From Hydractinia symbiolongicarpus (lineage: Eukaryota; Cnidaria; Hydrozoa; Anthoathecata; Hydractiniidae): DNA of 64,000 nt. Numbering within the stretch: the first letter of the stretch is position 1; each line of letters begins with the position of its first letter. The notes beneath the pieces are model-generated. The model ran no database searches and had not been told where the DNA came from. It saw nothing but the letters and a program-made list of their open reading frames with translations. This document shows positions 26,391 through 39,540 of this stretch, in pieces. The stretch is from positions 744,001-808,000 of the forward strand of contig NC_079886.1 in NCBI RefSeq assembly GCF_029227915.1, written 5' to 3'. The position numbers and the translations under genes were made by a program.

Positions 26391-28030
26391 ATCATTTTTG
26401 ATGGGACGCTAAATAAAAGAAGTTTAATCGCCGGCAAACGAAAACCCGCGATTTCCCGTAAATTCCGTACTCGGCCCGTATAGTCAAAAGTATACAAAGA
26501 AAGTACCCAGGTAGTAAACTCATTTCCCGAACGATTTTTTAAATTATTTTTACACCACTAAAACGCATGAGACTTGTAGTTTTCAAAAATGTTTTCACTT
26601 TTGATGAGACGCTAAATAAAAGAAGTTTAATCGCCGGCAAACGAAAACCTGCGATTTCCCGTAAATCCCGGACTCGGCCCGCAGAGTCAAAAGTATACAA
26701 AGAAAGTACCCAGGGAGTAAATTCATTTCCCGAACGATTTTTTAAATTATTTTTTCACCACTAAAACGCATGAGACTTGTAGTTTTCAAAAATATTTTCA
26801 TTTTTGATGAGACGCGGAATAAAAGAAGTTTAATCGCCGGCAAACGAAAACCCGGGCTTTCCCATAAATCCCGGACTCGGCCCGCAGAGTCAAAAGTATA
26901 CAAAGAAAGTACCCAGGGAGTAAATTCATTTCCCGAACGATTTTTTAAATTATTTTTTCACCACTAAAACGCATGAGACTTGTAGTTTTCAAAAATATTT
27001 TCATTTTTGATGAGACGCGGAATAAAAGAAGTTTAATCGCCGGCAAACGAAAACCCGCGCTTTCCCGTAAATCCCGTACTCGGCCCGTATAGTCAAAAGT
27101 ATACAAAAAAGTACCCTGTGAGTAAACTGATTTCCCGACTGATTTTTTAAATTATTTTTTCACCACTAAAACGGACGAGACTTGTAGTTTTCAAAAATGT
27201 TTTCATTTTTGATGAGACGCTGAATAAAAGAAGTTTAATCGCCGGCAAACGAAAACCCGCGATTTCCTGTAAATCCCGGGCTTGGCCCCTATAGTCGAAT
27301 GTATACAAAGAAAGTACCTTGTGGGTAAACTCATTTTCAGAACGATTTTTCAAATTATTTTTTCACCACTAAAACGCATGACACTTGTAGTTTTCAAAAA
27401 TGTTTTCATTTTTGATAAGACGCTGAATAAAAGAAGTTTAATCGCCGGCAAACGAAAACCCGCGATTTCCCGTAAATCCGGTACTCGGCCCGTATAGTCA
27501 AGAGTATACAAAGAAAGTACTCAAGGAGTAAACTCATTTCCCGAACGATTTTTTAAATTATTTTTTCACCACTAAAACGCATGAGACTTGTAGTTTTCAA
27601 AAATATTTTCATTTTTGATGAGACGCTGAATAAAAGAAGTTTAATCGCCGGCAAACGAAAACCCGCGATTTCCTGTAAATCCCGTACTCGGCCCGTATAG
27701 TCAAAAGTATACAAAGAAAGTACCCAGGGAATAAACTCATTTCCCGAACGATTTTTTAAATTATTTTTTCACCACTAAAACGCATGAGACTTGTAGTTTT
27801 CAAAAATATTTTCATTTTTGATGAGACGCGGAATAAAAGAAGTTTAATCGCCGGCAAACGAAAACCCGCGCTTTCCCGTAAATCCCGTACTCGGCCCGTA
27901 TAGTCAAAAGTATACAAAAAAATACCCAGGGAGTAAACTGATTTCCCGACTGATTTTTTAAATTATTTTTTCACCACTAAAACGGACGAGACTTGTAGTT
28001 TTCAAAAATGTTTTCATTTTTGATGAGACG
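26390..28030 (+). repeat. Second copy of the GCAGAGTC block
   Basis: Matches 22,940-23,700 at an offset of 3,448 bp (17 monomers, less 3), including CGGGCTTTCCC. It carries only one of the two 406-bp dimers found at 23,700-24,512. It then continues with a TCAAGAGTATAC unit, an AGGGAATAAAC unit and a further AAAACGGACGAG pair. Confidence 0.7.
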
Positions 28031-30057
28031 CTGAATAAAAGAAGTTTAATCGCCGGCAAACGAAAACCCGCGATTTCCTGTAAATCCCGGGCTTGGCCCC
28101 TATAGTCGAATGTATACAAAGAAAGTACCTTGTAGGTAAACTCATTTTCAGAACGATTTTTCAAATTATTTTTTCACCACTAAAACGCATGACACTTGTA
28201 GTTTTCAAAAATGTTTTCATTTTTGATAAGACGCTGAATAAAAGAAGTTTAATCGCCGGCAAACGAAAACCCGCGATTTCCCGTAAATCCGGTACTCGGC
28301 CCGTATAGTCAAGAGTATACAAAGAAAGTACTCAAGGAGTAAACTCATTTCCCGAACGATTTTTTAAATTATTTTTTCACCACTAAAACGCATGAGACTT
28401 GTAGTTTTTAAAAATATTTTCATTTTTGATGAGACGCTGAATAAAAGAAGTTTAATCGCCGGCAAACGAAAACCCGCGATTTCCTGTAAATCCCGTACTC
28501 GGCCCGTATAGTCAAAAGTATACAAAGAAAGTACCCAGGGAATAAACTCATTTCCCGAACGATTTTTTAAATTATTTTTTCACCACTAAAACGCATGAGA
28601 CTTGTAGTATTTAAAAATGTTTTCATTTTTCATGAGACGCTAAATAAAAGAAGTTTAATCGCCGGCAAACGAAAACCCGCGATTTCCCGTAAATCCCGTA
28701 CTCGGCCCATATAGTCAAAAGTATACAAAAAAGTACCCAGGGAGTAAAATGATTTCCCGAATAAATTTTTAAATTATTTTTTCACCACTAAAACGCATGA
28801 GACTTATAGTTTTCAAAAATGTTTTCATTTTTGATGAGACGCTGGATAAAAGAAGTTTAATCGCCGGCAAACGAAAACCCGCGATTTCCTGTAAATCCCG
28901 AGCTTGGCCCCTATAGTCGAATGTATACAAAGAAAGTACCCTGTGAGTAAACTCATTTTCAGACCGATTTTTTAAATTATTTTTTCACCACTAAAACGCA
29001 TGAGACTTGTAGCTTTCAAAAATGTTTTCATTTTTGATAAGACGCTGAATAAAAGAAGTTTAATCGCCGGCAAACGAAAACCCGCGATTTCCTGTAAATC
29101 CCGGGCTTGGCCCCTATAGTCGAATGTATACAAAGAAAGTACCTTGTAGGTAAACTCATTTTCAGAACGATTTTTCAAATTATTTTTTCACCACTAAAAC
29201 GCATGACACTTGTAGTTTTCAAAAATGTTTTCATTTTTGATAAGACGCTGAATAAAAGAAGTTTAATCGCCGGCAAACGAAAACCCGCGATTTCCCGTAA
29301 ATCCGGTACTCGGCCCGTATAGTCAAGAGTATACAAAGAAAGTACTCAAGGAGTAAACTCATTTCCCGAACGATTTTTTAAATTATTTTTTCACCACTAA
29401 AACGCATGAGACTTGTAGTTTTTAAAAATATTTTCATTTTTGATGAGACGCTGAATAAAAGAAGTTTAATCGCCGGCAAACGAAAACCCGCGATTTCCTG
29501 TAAATCCCGTACTCGGCCCGTATAGTCAAAAGTATACAAAGAAAGTACCCAGGGAATAAACTCATTTCCCGAACGATTTTTTAAATTATTTTTTCACCAC
29601 TAAAACGCATGAGACTTGTAGTATTTAAAAATGTTTTCATTTTTCATGAGACGCTAAATAAAAGAAGTTTAATCGCCGGCAAACGAAAACCCGCGATTTC
29701 CCGTAAATCCCGTACTCGGCCCATATAGTCAAAAGTATACAAAAAAGTACCCAGGGAGTAAAATGATTTCCCGAATAAATTTTTAAATTATTTTTTCACC
29801 ACTAAAACGCATGAGACTTATAGTTTTCAAAAATGTTTTCATTTTTGATGAGACGCTGGATAAAAGAAGTTTAATCGCCGGCAAACGAAAACCCGCGATT
29901 TCCTGTAAATCCCGAGCTTGGCCCCTATAGTCGAATGTATACAAAGAAAGTACCCTGTGAGTAAACTCATTTTCAGACCGATTTTTTAAATTATTTTTTC
30001 ACCACTAAAACGCATGAGACTTGTAGCTTTCAAAAATGTTTTCATTTTTGATAAGAC
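28030..30057 (+). repeat. 5-mer tandem doublet, period 1,014 bp
   Basis: 28,030-29,043 and 29,044-30,057 look identical on reading. Shared rare variants are CCTTGTAGGTAAAC, GTATTTAAAAATG with TTTTTCATGAG, GAATAAATTTTTAAATT, GACTTATAG, CGCTGGATAAAAG, CAGACCGATT and GTAGCTTTC. The right edge is seen where CCTGTAAATCCCGG at 29,090 corresponds to CCCGTAAATCCGG at 30,104. Confidence 0.9.
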
Positions 30058-33010
30058 GCTGAATAAAAGAAGTTTAATCGCCGGCAAACGAAAACCCGCG
30101 ATTTCCCGTAAATCCGGTACTCGGCCCGTATAGTCAAAAGTATACAAAGAATGTACTCAAGGAGTAAACTCATTTCCCGAACGATTTTTTAAATTATTTT
30201 TTCACCACTAAAACGCAGGAGACTTGTAGTTTTCAAAAATGTTTTCATTTTTGATGAGACGCTAAATAAAAGAAGTTTAATCGCCGGCAAACGAAAACCC
30301 GCGATTTCCCGTAAATCCCGTACTCGGCCCGTATAGTCAAAAGTATACAAAGAAAGTACCCAGGGAGTAAACTCATTTCCCGAACAATTTTTTAAATTAT
30401 TTTACACCACTAAAACGCATGAGACTTGTAGTATTTAAAAATGTTTTCATTTTTGATGAGACGCTAAATAAAAGAAGTTTAATCGCCGGCAAACGAAAAC
30501 CCGCAATTTCCCGTAAATCCCGTTCCCGGCCCGTATAGTCGAATGTATATAAAGAAAGTACCCAGGGAGTAAACTCATTTCCCGAACGATTTTTTAAATT
30601 ATTTTTTCACCACTAAAACGCATGAGACTTGTAGCTTTCAAAAATGTTTTCATTTTTAATAAGACACTGAATAAAAGAAGTTTAATCGCCGGCAAACGAA
30701 AACCCGCGATTTCCCGTAAATCCCGTACTCGGCCCGTATAGTCAAAAGTATACAAAGAAAGTACCCAGGGAGTAAACTCATTTCCCGAACAATTTTTTAA
30801 ATTATTTTACACCAATTAAACGCATGAGACTTGTAGTTTTCAAAAATATTTTCATTTTTGATGAGACGCTGAATAAAAGAAGTTTAATCGCCCGCAAACG
30901 AAAACCCGCGATTTCCCGTAAATCCCGTACTCGGCCCGTATAGTCGAATGTATATAAAAAAAGTACCCAGGGAGTAAACTCATTTCTTGAACGATTTTTT
31001 ACATTATTTTTTCACCACTAAAACGCATGAGACTTGTAGTTTTCAAAAATGTTTTCGTTTTTGATAAGACGCTGAATAAAAGAAGTTTAATCGCCGGCAA
31101 ACGAAAACCCGCGATTTCCCGTAAATCCGGTACTCGGCCCGTATAGTCAAAAGTGTAAAAAGAAAGTACCCAGGGAGTAAACTCATTTCCCGAACGATTT
31201 TTTAAATTATTTTTTCACCACTAAAACGCAAGAGACTTGTAGTTTTCAAAAATGTTTTCATTTTTGATAAGACGCTGAATAAAAGAAGTTTAATCGCCGG
31301 CAAACGAAAACCTGCGAGTTCCCGTAAATCCGGTACTCGGCCCGTATAGTCAAAAGTATACAAAGAAAGTACTCAAGGAGTAAACTCATTTCCCGAACGA
31401 TTTTTTAAATTATTTTTTCACCACTAAAACGCATGAGACTTGTAGTTTTCAAAAATGTTTTCATTTTTGATGAGACGCTAAATAAAAGAAGTTTAATCGC
31501 CGGCAAACGAAAACCTGCGATTTCCCGTAAATCCCGTACTCGGCCCGTATAGTCGAATGTATATAAAAAAAGTACCCAGGGAGTAAACTCATTTCCCAAA
31601 CGATTTTTTACATTATTTTTTCACCACTAAAACGCATGAGACTTGTAGTTTTCAAAAATGTTTTCATTTTTGATAAGACGCTGAATAAAAGAAGTTAAAT
31701 CGCCGGCAAACGAAAACCCGCGATTTCCCGTAAATCCGGTACTCGGCCTGTATAGACAAAAGTATACAAAGAAAGTACCCAGGGTGTAAACTCATTTCCC
31801 GAACGATTTTTTAAATTATTTTTTTACCACTAAAACGCATGAGACTTGTAGTTTTCAAAAATGTTTTCATTTTTGATGAGACGCTGAATAAAAGAAGTTT
31901 AATCGCCGGCAAACGAAAACCCGCGATATCCTGTAAATCCCGGACTTATCCTGTATAGTCTAATGTATAAAAGAAAGTACCCAAGGAGTAAACTCATTTC
32001 CCGAACGATTTTGTAAATTATTTTTTATTCACTAAAACGGATGAGGCTTGTAGTTTTCAAAAATATTTTCATTTTTGATGAGACTCTGAATAAAAGAAGT
32101 TTAATTGCCGGCAAACGAAAACCCACGATTTCCAGTAAATTCCGTACTCGGCCCGTATAGTCAAAAGTATACAAAGAAAGTACTCAAGGAGTAAACTCAT
32201 TTCCCGAACGATTTTTTAAATTATTTTTTCACCACTAAAACGCATGAGACTTGTAGTTTCCAAAAATGTTTTCATTTTTGATGAGACGCTAAATAAAAGA
32301 AGTTTAATCGCCGGCAAACTAAAACCCGCGATTTCCCGTAAGTCCCGTACTCGGCCCGTATAGTCAAAAGTGTACAAAGAAAGTACCCAGGGAGTAAACT
32401 CATTTTCCGAACGATTTTTTAAATTATTTTTTCACCACTAAAACGCATGAGACTTGTAGTTTTCAAAAATGTTTTTATTTTTCATGAGACGCTAAATAAA
32501 AGAAGTTTAATCGCCAGCAAACGAAAACCCGCGATTTCCCGTAAATTCCGTACTCGACCCGTATAGACAAAAGTATACAAAGAAAGTACCCAGGGAGTAA
32601 ACTCATTTCCCGAACGATTTTTTAAATTATTTTTACACCACTAAAACGCATGAGACTTGTAGTTTTCAAAAATGTTTTCACTTTTGATGAGACGCTAAAT
32701 AAAAGAAGTTTAATCGCCGGCAAACGAAAACCTGCGATTTCCCGTAAATCCCGGACTCGGCCCGCAGAGTCAAAAGTATAGAAATAAAGTACCCAGGGAG
32801 TAAATTCATTTCCCGAACGATTTTTTATATTATTTTTTCACCACTAAAACGCATGAGACTTGTAGTTTTCAAAAATATTTTCATTTTTGATGAGACGCGG
32901 AATAAAAGAAGTTTAATCGCCGGCAAACGAAAACCCGCGCTTTCCCATAAATCCCGGACTCGGCCCGCAGAGTCAAAAGTATACAAAGAAAGTACCCAGG
33001 GAGTAAATTC
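30058..33010 (+). repeat. Recombined monomers between two doublets
   Basis: 30,058-30,960 holds a run seen again many times to the right: GCAGGAG, TTTTACACC/GTATTT, CGCAATTTCCCG with CGTTCCCGGCCCG, GATAAGACACTG, and CACCAATTAAACGC with TCGCCCGC. 30,960-32,440 reverts to TTTCTTGAACG, GTTAAATCGCC and TTTTTATTC types like 16-22 kb. 32,440-33,010 is a third copy of the GCAGAGTC block, with a unique TATAGAAATAAAG variant near 32,780. Confidence 0.65.
30546..30554 (+). promoter_or_regulatory. TATA-box-like TATATAAAG in one monomer subfamily (example)
   Basis: In copies with GTCGAATG, the usual GTATACAAAG is replaced by GTATATAAAG, giving a good match to the TATA-box consensus. Similar copies lie near 14,495, 47,390, 51,435, 55,085, 58,935, 60,350 and 63,390. 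The match depends on one substitution in an A/T-rich context, so it may be incidental. Confidence 0.2.
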
Positions 33011-33049
33011 ATTTCCCGAACGATTTTTTAAATTATTTTTTCACCACTA

Positions 33050-35864
33050 AAACGCATGAGACTTGTAGTTTTCAAAAATATTTTCATTTTTGATGAGACG
33101 CGGAATAAAAGAAGTTTAATCGCCGGCAAACGAAAACCCGCGCTTTCCCGTAAATCCCGTACTCGGCCCGTATAGTCAAAAGTATACAAAAAAAGTACCC
33201 AGGGAGTAAACTGATTTCCCGACTGATTTTTTAAATTATTTTTTCACCACTAAAACGGACGAGACTTGTAGTTTTCAAAAATGTTTTCATTTTTGATGAG
33301 ACGCTGAATAAAAGAAGTTTAATCGCCGACAAACGAAAACCCGCGATTTCCTGTAAATCCCGGGCTTGGCCCCTATAGTCGAATGTATACAAAGAAAGTA
33401 CCTTGTGGGTAAACTCATTTTCAGAACGATTTTTCAAATTATTTTTTCACCACTAAAACGCATGACACTTGTAGTTTTCAAAAATGTTTTCATTTTTGAT
33501 AAGACGCTGAATAAAAGAAGTTTAATCGCCGGCAAACGAAAAACCGCGATTTCCCGTAAATCCGGTACTCGGCCCGTATAGTCAAGAGTATACAAAGAAA
33601 GTACTCAAGGAGTAAACTCATTTCCCGAACGATTTTTAAATTATTTTTTCACCACTAAAACGCATGAGACTTGTAGTTTTCAAAAATATTTTCATTTTTG
33701 ATGAGACGCTGAATAAAAGAAGTTTAATCGCCGGCAAACGAAAACCCGCGATTTCCTGTAAATCCCGTACTCGGCCCGTATAGTCAAAAGTATACAAAGA
33801 AAGTACCCAGGGAATAAACTCATTTCCCGAACGATTTTTTAAATTATTTTTTCACCACTAAAACGCATGAGACTTGTAGTATTTAAAAATGTTTTCATTT
33901 TTCATGAGACGCTAAATAAAAGAAGTTTAATCGCCGGCAAACGAAAACCCGCGATTTCCCGTAAATCCCGTACTCGGCCCATATAGTCAAAAGTATACAA
34001 AAAAGTACCCAGGGAGTAAAATGATTTCCCGAATAAATTTTTAAATTATTTTTTCACCACTAAAACGCATGAGACTTATAGTTTTCAAAATTGTTTTCAT
34101 TTTTGATGAGACGCTGGATAAAAGAAGTTTAATCGCCGGCAAACGAAAACCCGCGATTTCCTGTAAATCCCGAGCTTGGCCCCTATAGTCGAATGTATAC
34201 AAAGAAAGTACCCTGTGAGTAAACTCATTTTCAGAACGATTTTTTAAATTATTTTTTCACCACTAAAACGCATGAGACTTGTAGCTTTCAAAAATGTTTT
34301 CATTTTTGATAAGACGCTGAATAAAAGAAGTTTAATCGCCGGCAAACGAAAACCCGCGATTTCCCGTAAATCCGGTACTCGGCCCGTATAGTCAAAAGTA
34401 TACAAAGAATGTACTCAAGGAGTAAACTCATTTCCCGAACGATTTTTTAAATTATTTTTTCACCACTAAAACGCATGAGACTTGTAGTTTTCAAAAATAT
34501 TTTCATTTTTGATGAGACGCGGAATAAAAGAAGTTTAATCGCCGGCAAACGAAAACCCGCGCTTTCCCGTAAATCCCGTACTCGGCCCGTATAGTCAAAA
34601 GTATACAAAAAAAGTACCCAGGGAGTAAACTGATTTCCCGACTGATTTTTTAAATTATTTTTTCACCACTAAAACGGACGAGACTTGTAGTTTTCAAAAA
34701 TGTTTTCATTTTTGATGAGACGCTGAATAAAAGAAGTTTAATCGCCGACAAACGAAAACCCGCGATTTCCTGTAAATCCCGGGCTTGGCCCCTATAGTCG
34801 AATGTATACAAAGAAAGTACCTTGTGGGTAAACTCATTTTCAGAACGATTTTTCAAATTATTTTTTCACCACTAAAACGCATGACACTTGTAGTTTTCAA
34901 AAATGTTTTCATTTTTGATAAGACTCTGAATAAAAGAAGTTTAATCGCCGGCAAACGAAAAACCGCGATTTCCCGTAAATCCGGTACTCGGCCCGTATAG
35001 TCAAGAGTATACAAAGAAAGTACTCAAGGAGTAAACTCATTTCCCGAACGATTTTTAAATTATTTTTTCACCACTAAAACGCATGAGACTTGTAGTTTTC
35101 AAAAATATTTTCATTTTTGATGAGACGCTGAATAAAAGAAGTTTAATCGCCGGCAAACGAAAACCCGCGATTTCCTGTAAATCCCGTACTCGGCCCGTAT
35201 AGTCAAAAGTATACAAAGAAAGTACCCAGGGAATAAACTCATTTCCCGAACGATTTTTTAAATTATTTTTTCACCACTAAAACGCATGAGACTTGTAGTA
35301 TTTAAAAATGTTTTCATTTTTCATGAGACGCTAAATAAAAGAAGTTTAATCGCCGGCAAACGAAAACCCGCGATTTCCCGTAAATCCCGTACTCGGCCCA
35401 TATAGTCAAAAGTATACAAAAAAGTACCCAGGGAGTAAAATGATTTCCCGAATAAATTTTTAAATTATTTTTTCACCACTAAAACGCATGAGACTTATAG
35501 TTTTCAAAATTGTTTTCATTTTTGATGAGACGCTGGATAAAAGAAGTTTAATCGCCGGCAAACGAAAACCCGCGATTTCCTGTAAATCCCGAGCTTGGCC
35601 CCTATAGTCGAATGTATACAAAGAAAGTACCCTGTGAGTAAACTCATTTTCAGAACGATTTTTTAAATTATTTTTTCACCACTAAAACGCATGAGACTTG
35701 TAGCTTTCAAAAATGTTTTCATTTTTGATAAGACGCTGAATAAAAGAAGTTTAATCGCCGGCAAACGAAAACCCGCGATTTCCCGTAAATCCGGTACTCG
35801 GCCCGTATAGTCAAAAGTATACAAAGAATGTACTCAAGGAGTAAACTCATTTCCCGAACGATTT
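33050..35864 (+). repeat. 7-mer tandem doublet, period 1,419 bp
   Basis: About 33,050-34,468 repeats at 34,469-35,887. Shared unusual variants are CGCCGACAAACG, AAAAACCGCG, TCAAGAGTATAC, GAACGATTTTTAAATT and CAAAATTGTTTTC. The one difference I noticed is AGACGCTG at 33,502 against AGACTCTG at 34,921. A third related copy, without these private changes, is at 27-30 kb. Confidence 0.88.
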
Positions 35865-38296
35865 TTTAAATTATTTTTTCACCACTAAAACGCAGGAGAC
35901 TTGTAGTTTTCAAAAATGTTTTCATTTTTGATGAGGCGCTAAATAAAAGAAGTTTAATCGCCGGCAAACGAAAACCCGCGATTTCCCGTAAATCCCGTAC
36001 TCGGCCCGTATAGTCAAAAGTTTACAAAGAAAGTACCCAGGGAGTAAACTCATTTCCCGAACAATTTTTTAAATTATTTTACACCACTAAAACGCATGAG
36101 ACTTGTAGTATTTAAAAATGTTTTCATTTTTGATGAGACGCTAAATAAAAGAAGTTTAATCGCCGGCAAACGAAAACCCGCGATTTCCTGTAAATCCCGG
36201 GCTTGGCCCCTATAGTCGAATGTACACAAAGAAAGTACCCTGTGAGTAAACTCATTTTTAGAACGAATTTTCAAATTATTTTTTCACCACTAAAATGCAT
36301 GAGACTTGTAGTTTTCAAAAATGTTTTCATTTTTGATGAGACGCTAAATAAAAGAAGTTTAATCGTCGGCAAACGAAAACCCGCGAGTTCTCGTAAATCC
36401 CGTACTCGGCCCGTATAGTCAAAAGTATACAAAGAAAGTACCCAGGGAGTAAACTCATTTCCCGAACGATTTTTTAAATTATTTTTTCACCACTAAAACG
36501 CATGAGACTTGTAGTTTTCAAAAAAATTTTCAGTTTTGATGAGACGCTAAATAAAAGAAGTTTAATCGCCGGCAAACGAAAACCCGCGATTTTCCGTAAA
36601 TCCCGTACTCGGCCCGGATAGTCAAAAGTATACAAAGAAAGTATCCAGGGAGTAAACTCATTTCCCGAACGATTTTTTAAATTATTTCTTCACCACTTAA
36701 ACGCATGAGACTTGTAGTTTTCAAAAATGTTTTCATTTTGATGAGACGCTAAATTGAAGAAGTTTAATCGCCGGCAAACGAAAACCCGCGATTTCCCGTA
36801 AATCCTGGACTCGGCCCGTATAGTCAAAAGTATACAAAGAAAGTACCCAGGGAGTAAATTCATTTCCCGAACGATTTTTTAAATTATTTTTTCACCACTA
36901 AAACGCATGACACTTGAAGTTTTCAAAAATATTCTCATTTTTGATGAGACGCTGAATAAAAGAAGTTTAATCGCCGGCAAACGAAAACCCGCGATTTCCT
37001 GTAAATCCCGGGCTTGGCCCCTATAGTCGAATGCATACAAAGAAAGTACCCTGTGAGTAAACTCATTTTCAGAACGATTTTTTAAATTATTTTTTCACCA
37101 CTAAAACGCAGGAGACTTGTAGTTTTCAAAAATGTTTTCATTTTTGATGAGGCGCTAAATAAAAGAAGTTTAATCGCCGGCAAACGAAAACCCGCGATTT
37201 CCCGTAAATCCCGTACTCGGCCCGTATAGTCAAAAGTTTACAAAGAAAGTACCCAGGGAGTAAACTCATTTCCCGAACAATTTTTTAAATTATTTTACAC
37301 CACTAAAACGCATGAGACTTGTAGTATTTAAAAATGTTTTCATTTTTGATGAGACGCTAAATAAAAGAAGTTTAATCGCCGGCAAACGAAAACCCGCGAT
37401 TTCCTGTAAATCCCGGGCTTGGCCCCTATAGTCGAATGTACACAAAGAAAGTACCCTGTGAGTAAACTCATTTTTAGAACGAATTTTCAAATTATTTTTT
37501 CACCACTAAAATGCATGAGACTTGTAGTTTTCAAAAATGTTTTCATTTTTGATGAGACGCTAAATAAAAGAAGTTTAATCGTCGGCAAACGAAAACCCGC
37601 GAGTTCTCGTAAATCCCGTACTCGGCCCGTATAGTCAAAAGTATACAAAGAAAGTACCCAGGGAGTAAACTCATTTCCCGAACGATTTTTTAAATTATTT
37701 TTTCACCACTAAAACGCATGAGACTTGTAGTTTTCAAAAAAATTTTCAGTTTTGATGAGACGCTAAATAAAAGAAGTTTAATCGCCGGCAAACGAAAACC
37801 CGCGATTTTCCGTAAATCCCGTACTCGGCCCGGATAGTCAAAAGTATACAAAGAAAGTATCCAGGGAGTAAACTCATTTCCCGAACGATTTTTTAAATTA
37901 TTTCTTCACCACTTAAACGCATGAGACTTGTAGTTTTCAAAAATGTTTTCATTTTGATGAGACGCTAAATTGAAGAAGTTTAATCGCCGGCAAACGAAAA
38001 CCCGCGATTTCCCGTAAATCCTGGACTCGGCCCGTATAGTCAAAAGTATACAAAGAAAGTACCCAGGGAGTAAATTCATTTCCCGAACGATTTTTTAAAT
38101 TATTTTTTCACCACTAAAACGCATGACACTTGAAGTTTTCAAAAATATTCTCATTTTTGATGAGACGCTGAATAAAAGAAGTTTAATCGCCGGCAAACGA
38201 AAACCCGCGATTTCCTGTAAATCCCGGGCTTGGCCCCTATAGTCGAATGCATACAAAGAAAGTACCCTGTGAGTAAACTCATTTTCAGAACGATTT
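35865..38296 (+). repeat. 6-mer tandem doublet, period 1,216 bp
   Basis: 35,865-37,080 and 37,081-38,296 appear identical. Shared markers are GAGGCGCTAAAT, AAAGTTTACAAAG, AATGCATGAG, TCGTCGGC with GAGTTCTCG, AAAAAAATTTTCAGTTTTG, CCCGGATAGTC, AAATTGAAGAAG and GACACTTGAAG. It directly abuts the 7-mer doublet on its left, so two young duplications lie side by side. Part of this block is also found at 48,170-49,060. Confidence 0.88.
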
Positions 38297-38309
38297 TTTA
38301 AATTATTTT

Positions 38310-39540
38310 TCGCCACTAAAACGCATGAGACTTGTAGCTTTCAAAAATGTTTTCATTTTTGATAAGACGCTGAATAAAAGAAGTTTAATCGCCGGCAAAC
38401 GAAAACTCGCGATTTCCCGTAAATCCGGTACTCGGCCCGTATAGTCAAAAGTATACAAAGAAAGTACTCAAGGAGTAAACTCATTTCCCAAACGATTTTT
38501 TAAATTATTTTTTCACCACTAAAACGCATGAGACTTGTAGTTTTCAAAAATGTTTTCATTTTTGATGAGAGGCTAAATAAAAGAAGTTTAATCGCCGGCA
38601 AACGAAAACCCGCGATTTCCCGTAAATCCCGTTCCCGGCCCGTATAGTCGAATGTATATAAAGCAAGTACCCAGGGGAGTAAACTCATTTCCCGAACGAT
38701 TTTTTCAATTATTTTTTCACCAATAAAACGCATGAGACTTGTAGTAATTAAAAATGTTTTCATTTTTGATGAGACGCTAAATAAAAGAAGTTTAATCGCC
38801 AGCAAACGAAAACCCGCAATTTCCCGTAAATCCCGTTCCCGGCCCGTATAGTCGAATGTGTATAAAGAAAGTACCCTGTGAGTAAACTCATTTTCAGAAC
38901 GATTTTTTAAATTATTTTTCACCACTAAAACGCATGAGACTTGTAGCTTTCAAAAATGTTTTCATTTTTGATAAGACGCTGAATAAAAGAAGTTTAATCG
39001 CCGGCAAACGAAAACTCGCGATTTCCCGTAAATCCGGTACTCGGCCCGTATAGTTAAAAGTATACAAAGAAAGTACTCAAGGAGTAAACTCATTTCCCAA
39101 ACGATTTTTTAAATTATTTTTTCACCACTAAAACGCATGAGACTTGTAGTTTTCAAAAATGTTTTCATTTTTGATGAGAGGCTAAATAAAAGAAGTTTAA
39201 TCGCCGGCAAACAAAAACCCGCGATTTCCCGTAAATCCCGTACTCGGCCCGTATAGTCAAAAGTATACAAAAAAAGTACCCAGGGGAGTAAACTCATTTC
39301 CCGAACGATTTTTTAAATTATTTTTTCACCAATAAAACGCATGAGACTTGTAGTAATTAAAAATGTTTTCATTTTTGATGAGACGCTAAATAAAAGAAGT
39401 TTAATCGCCAGCAAACGAAAACCCGCAATTTCCCGTAAATCCCGTTCCCGGCCCGTATAGTCGAATGTGTATAAAGAAAGTACCCAGGGAGTAAACTCAT
39501 TTCCCGAACGATTTTTTAAATTATTTTTTCACCACTACAA
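38310..39540 (+). repeat. 3-mer tandem doublet, period about 610 bp
   Basis: GTAGCTTTC monomers with AAAACTCGCG start at about 38,331 and 38,941. Each is followed by a GAGAGGCTAAAT monomer and a CACCAATAAAACGC/GTAATT monomer with CGCCAGC. The second unit of the first copy carries CGTTCCCGG and AAGCAAG; in the second copy it reads CGTACTCGG. A CCAGGGGAG insertion makes one monomer 204 bp long. Confidence 0.75.

Noticed and set aside
38500-38925. Longest ORF, 141 codons on the minus strand
   Set aside because: It is two consecutive monomers read in one frame because one is 204 bp. The peptide repeats itself, resembles no family I know, and the same sequence is broken in neighbouring copies.
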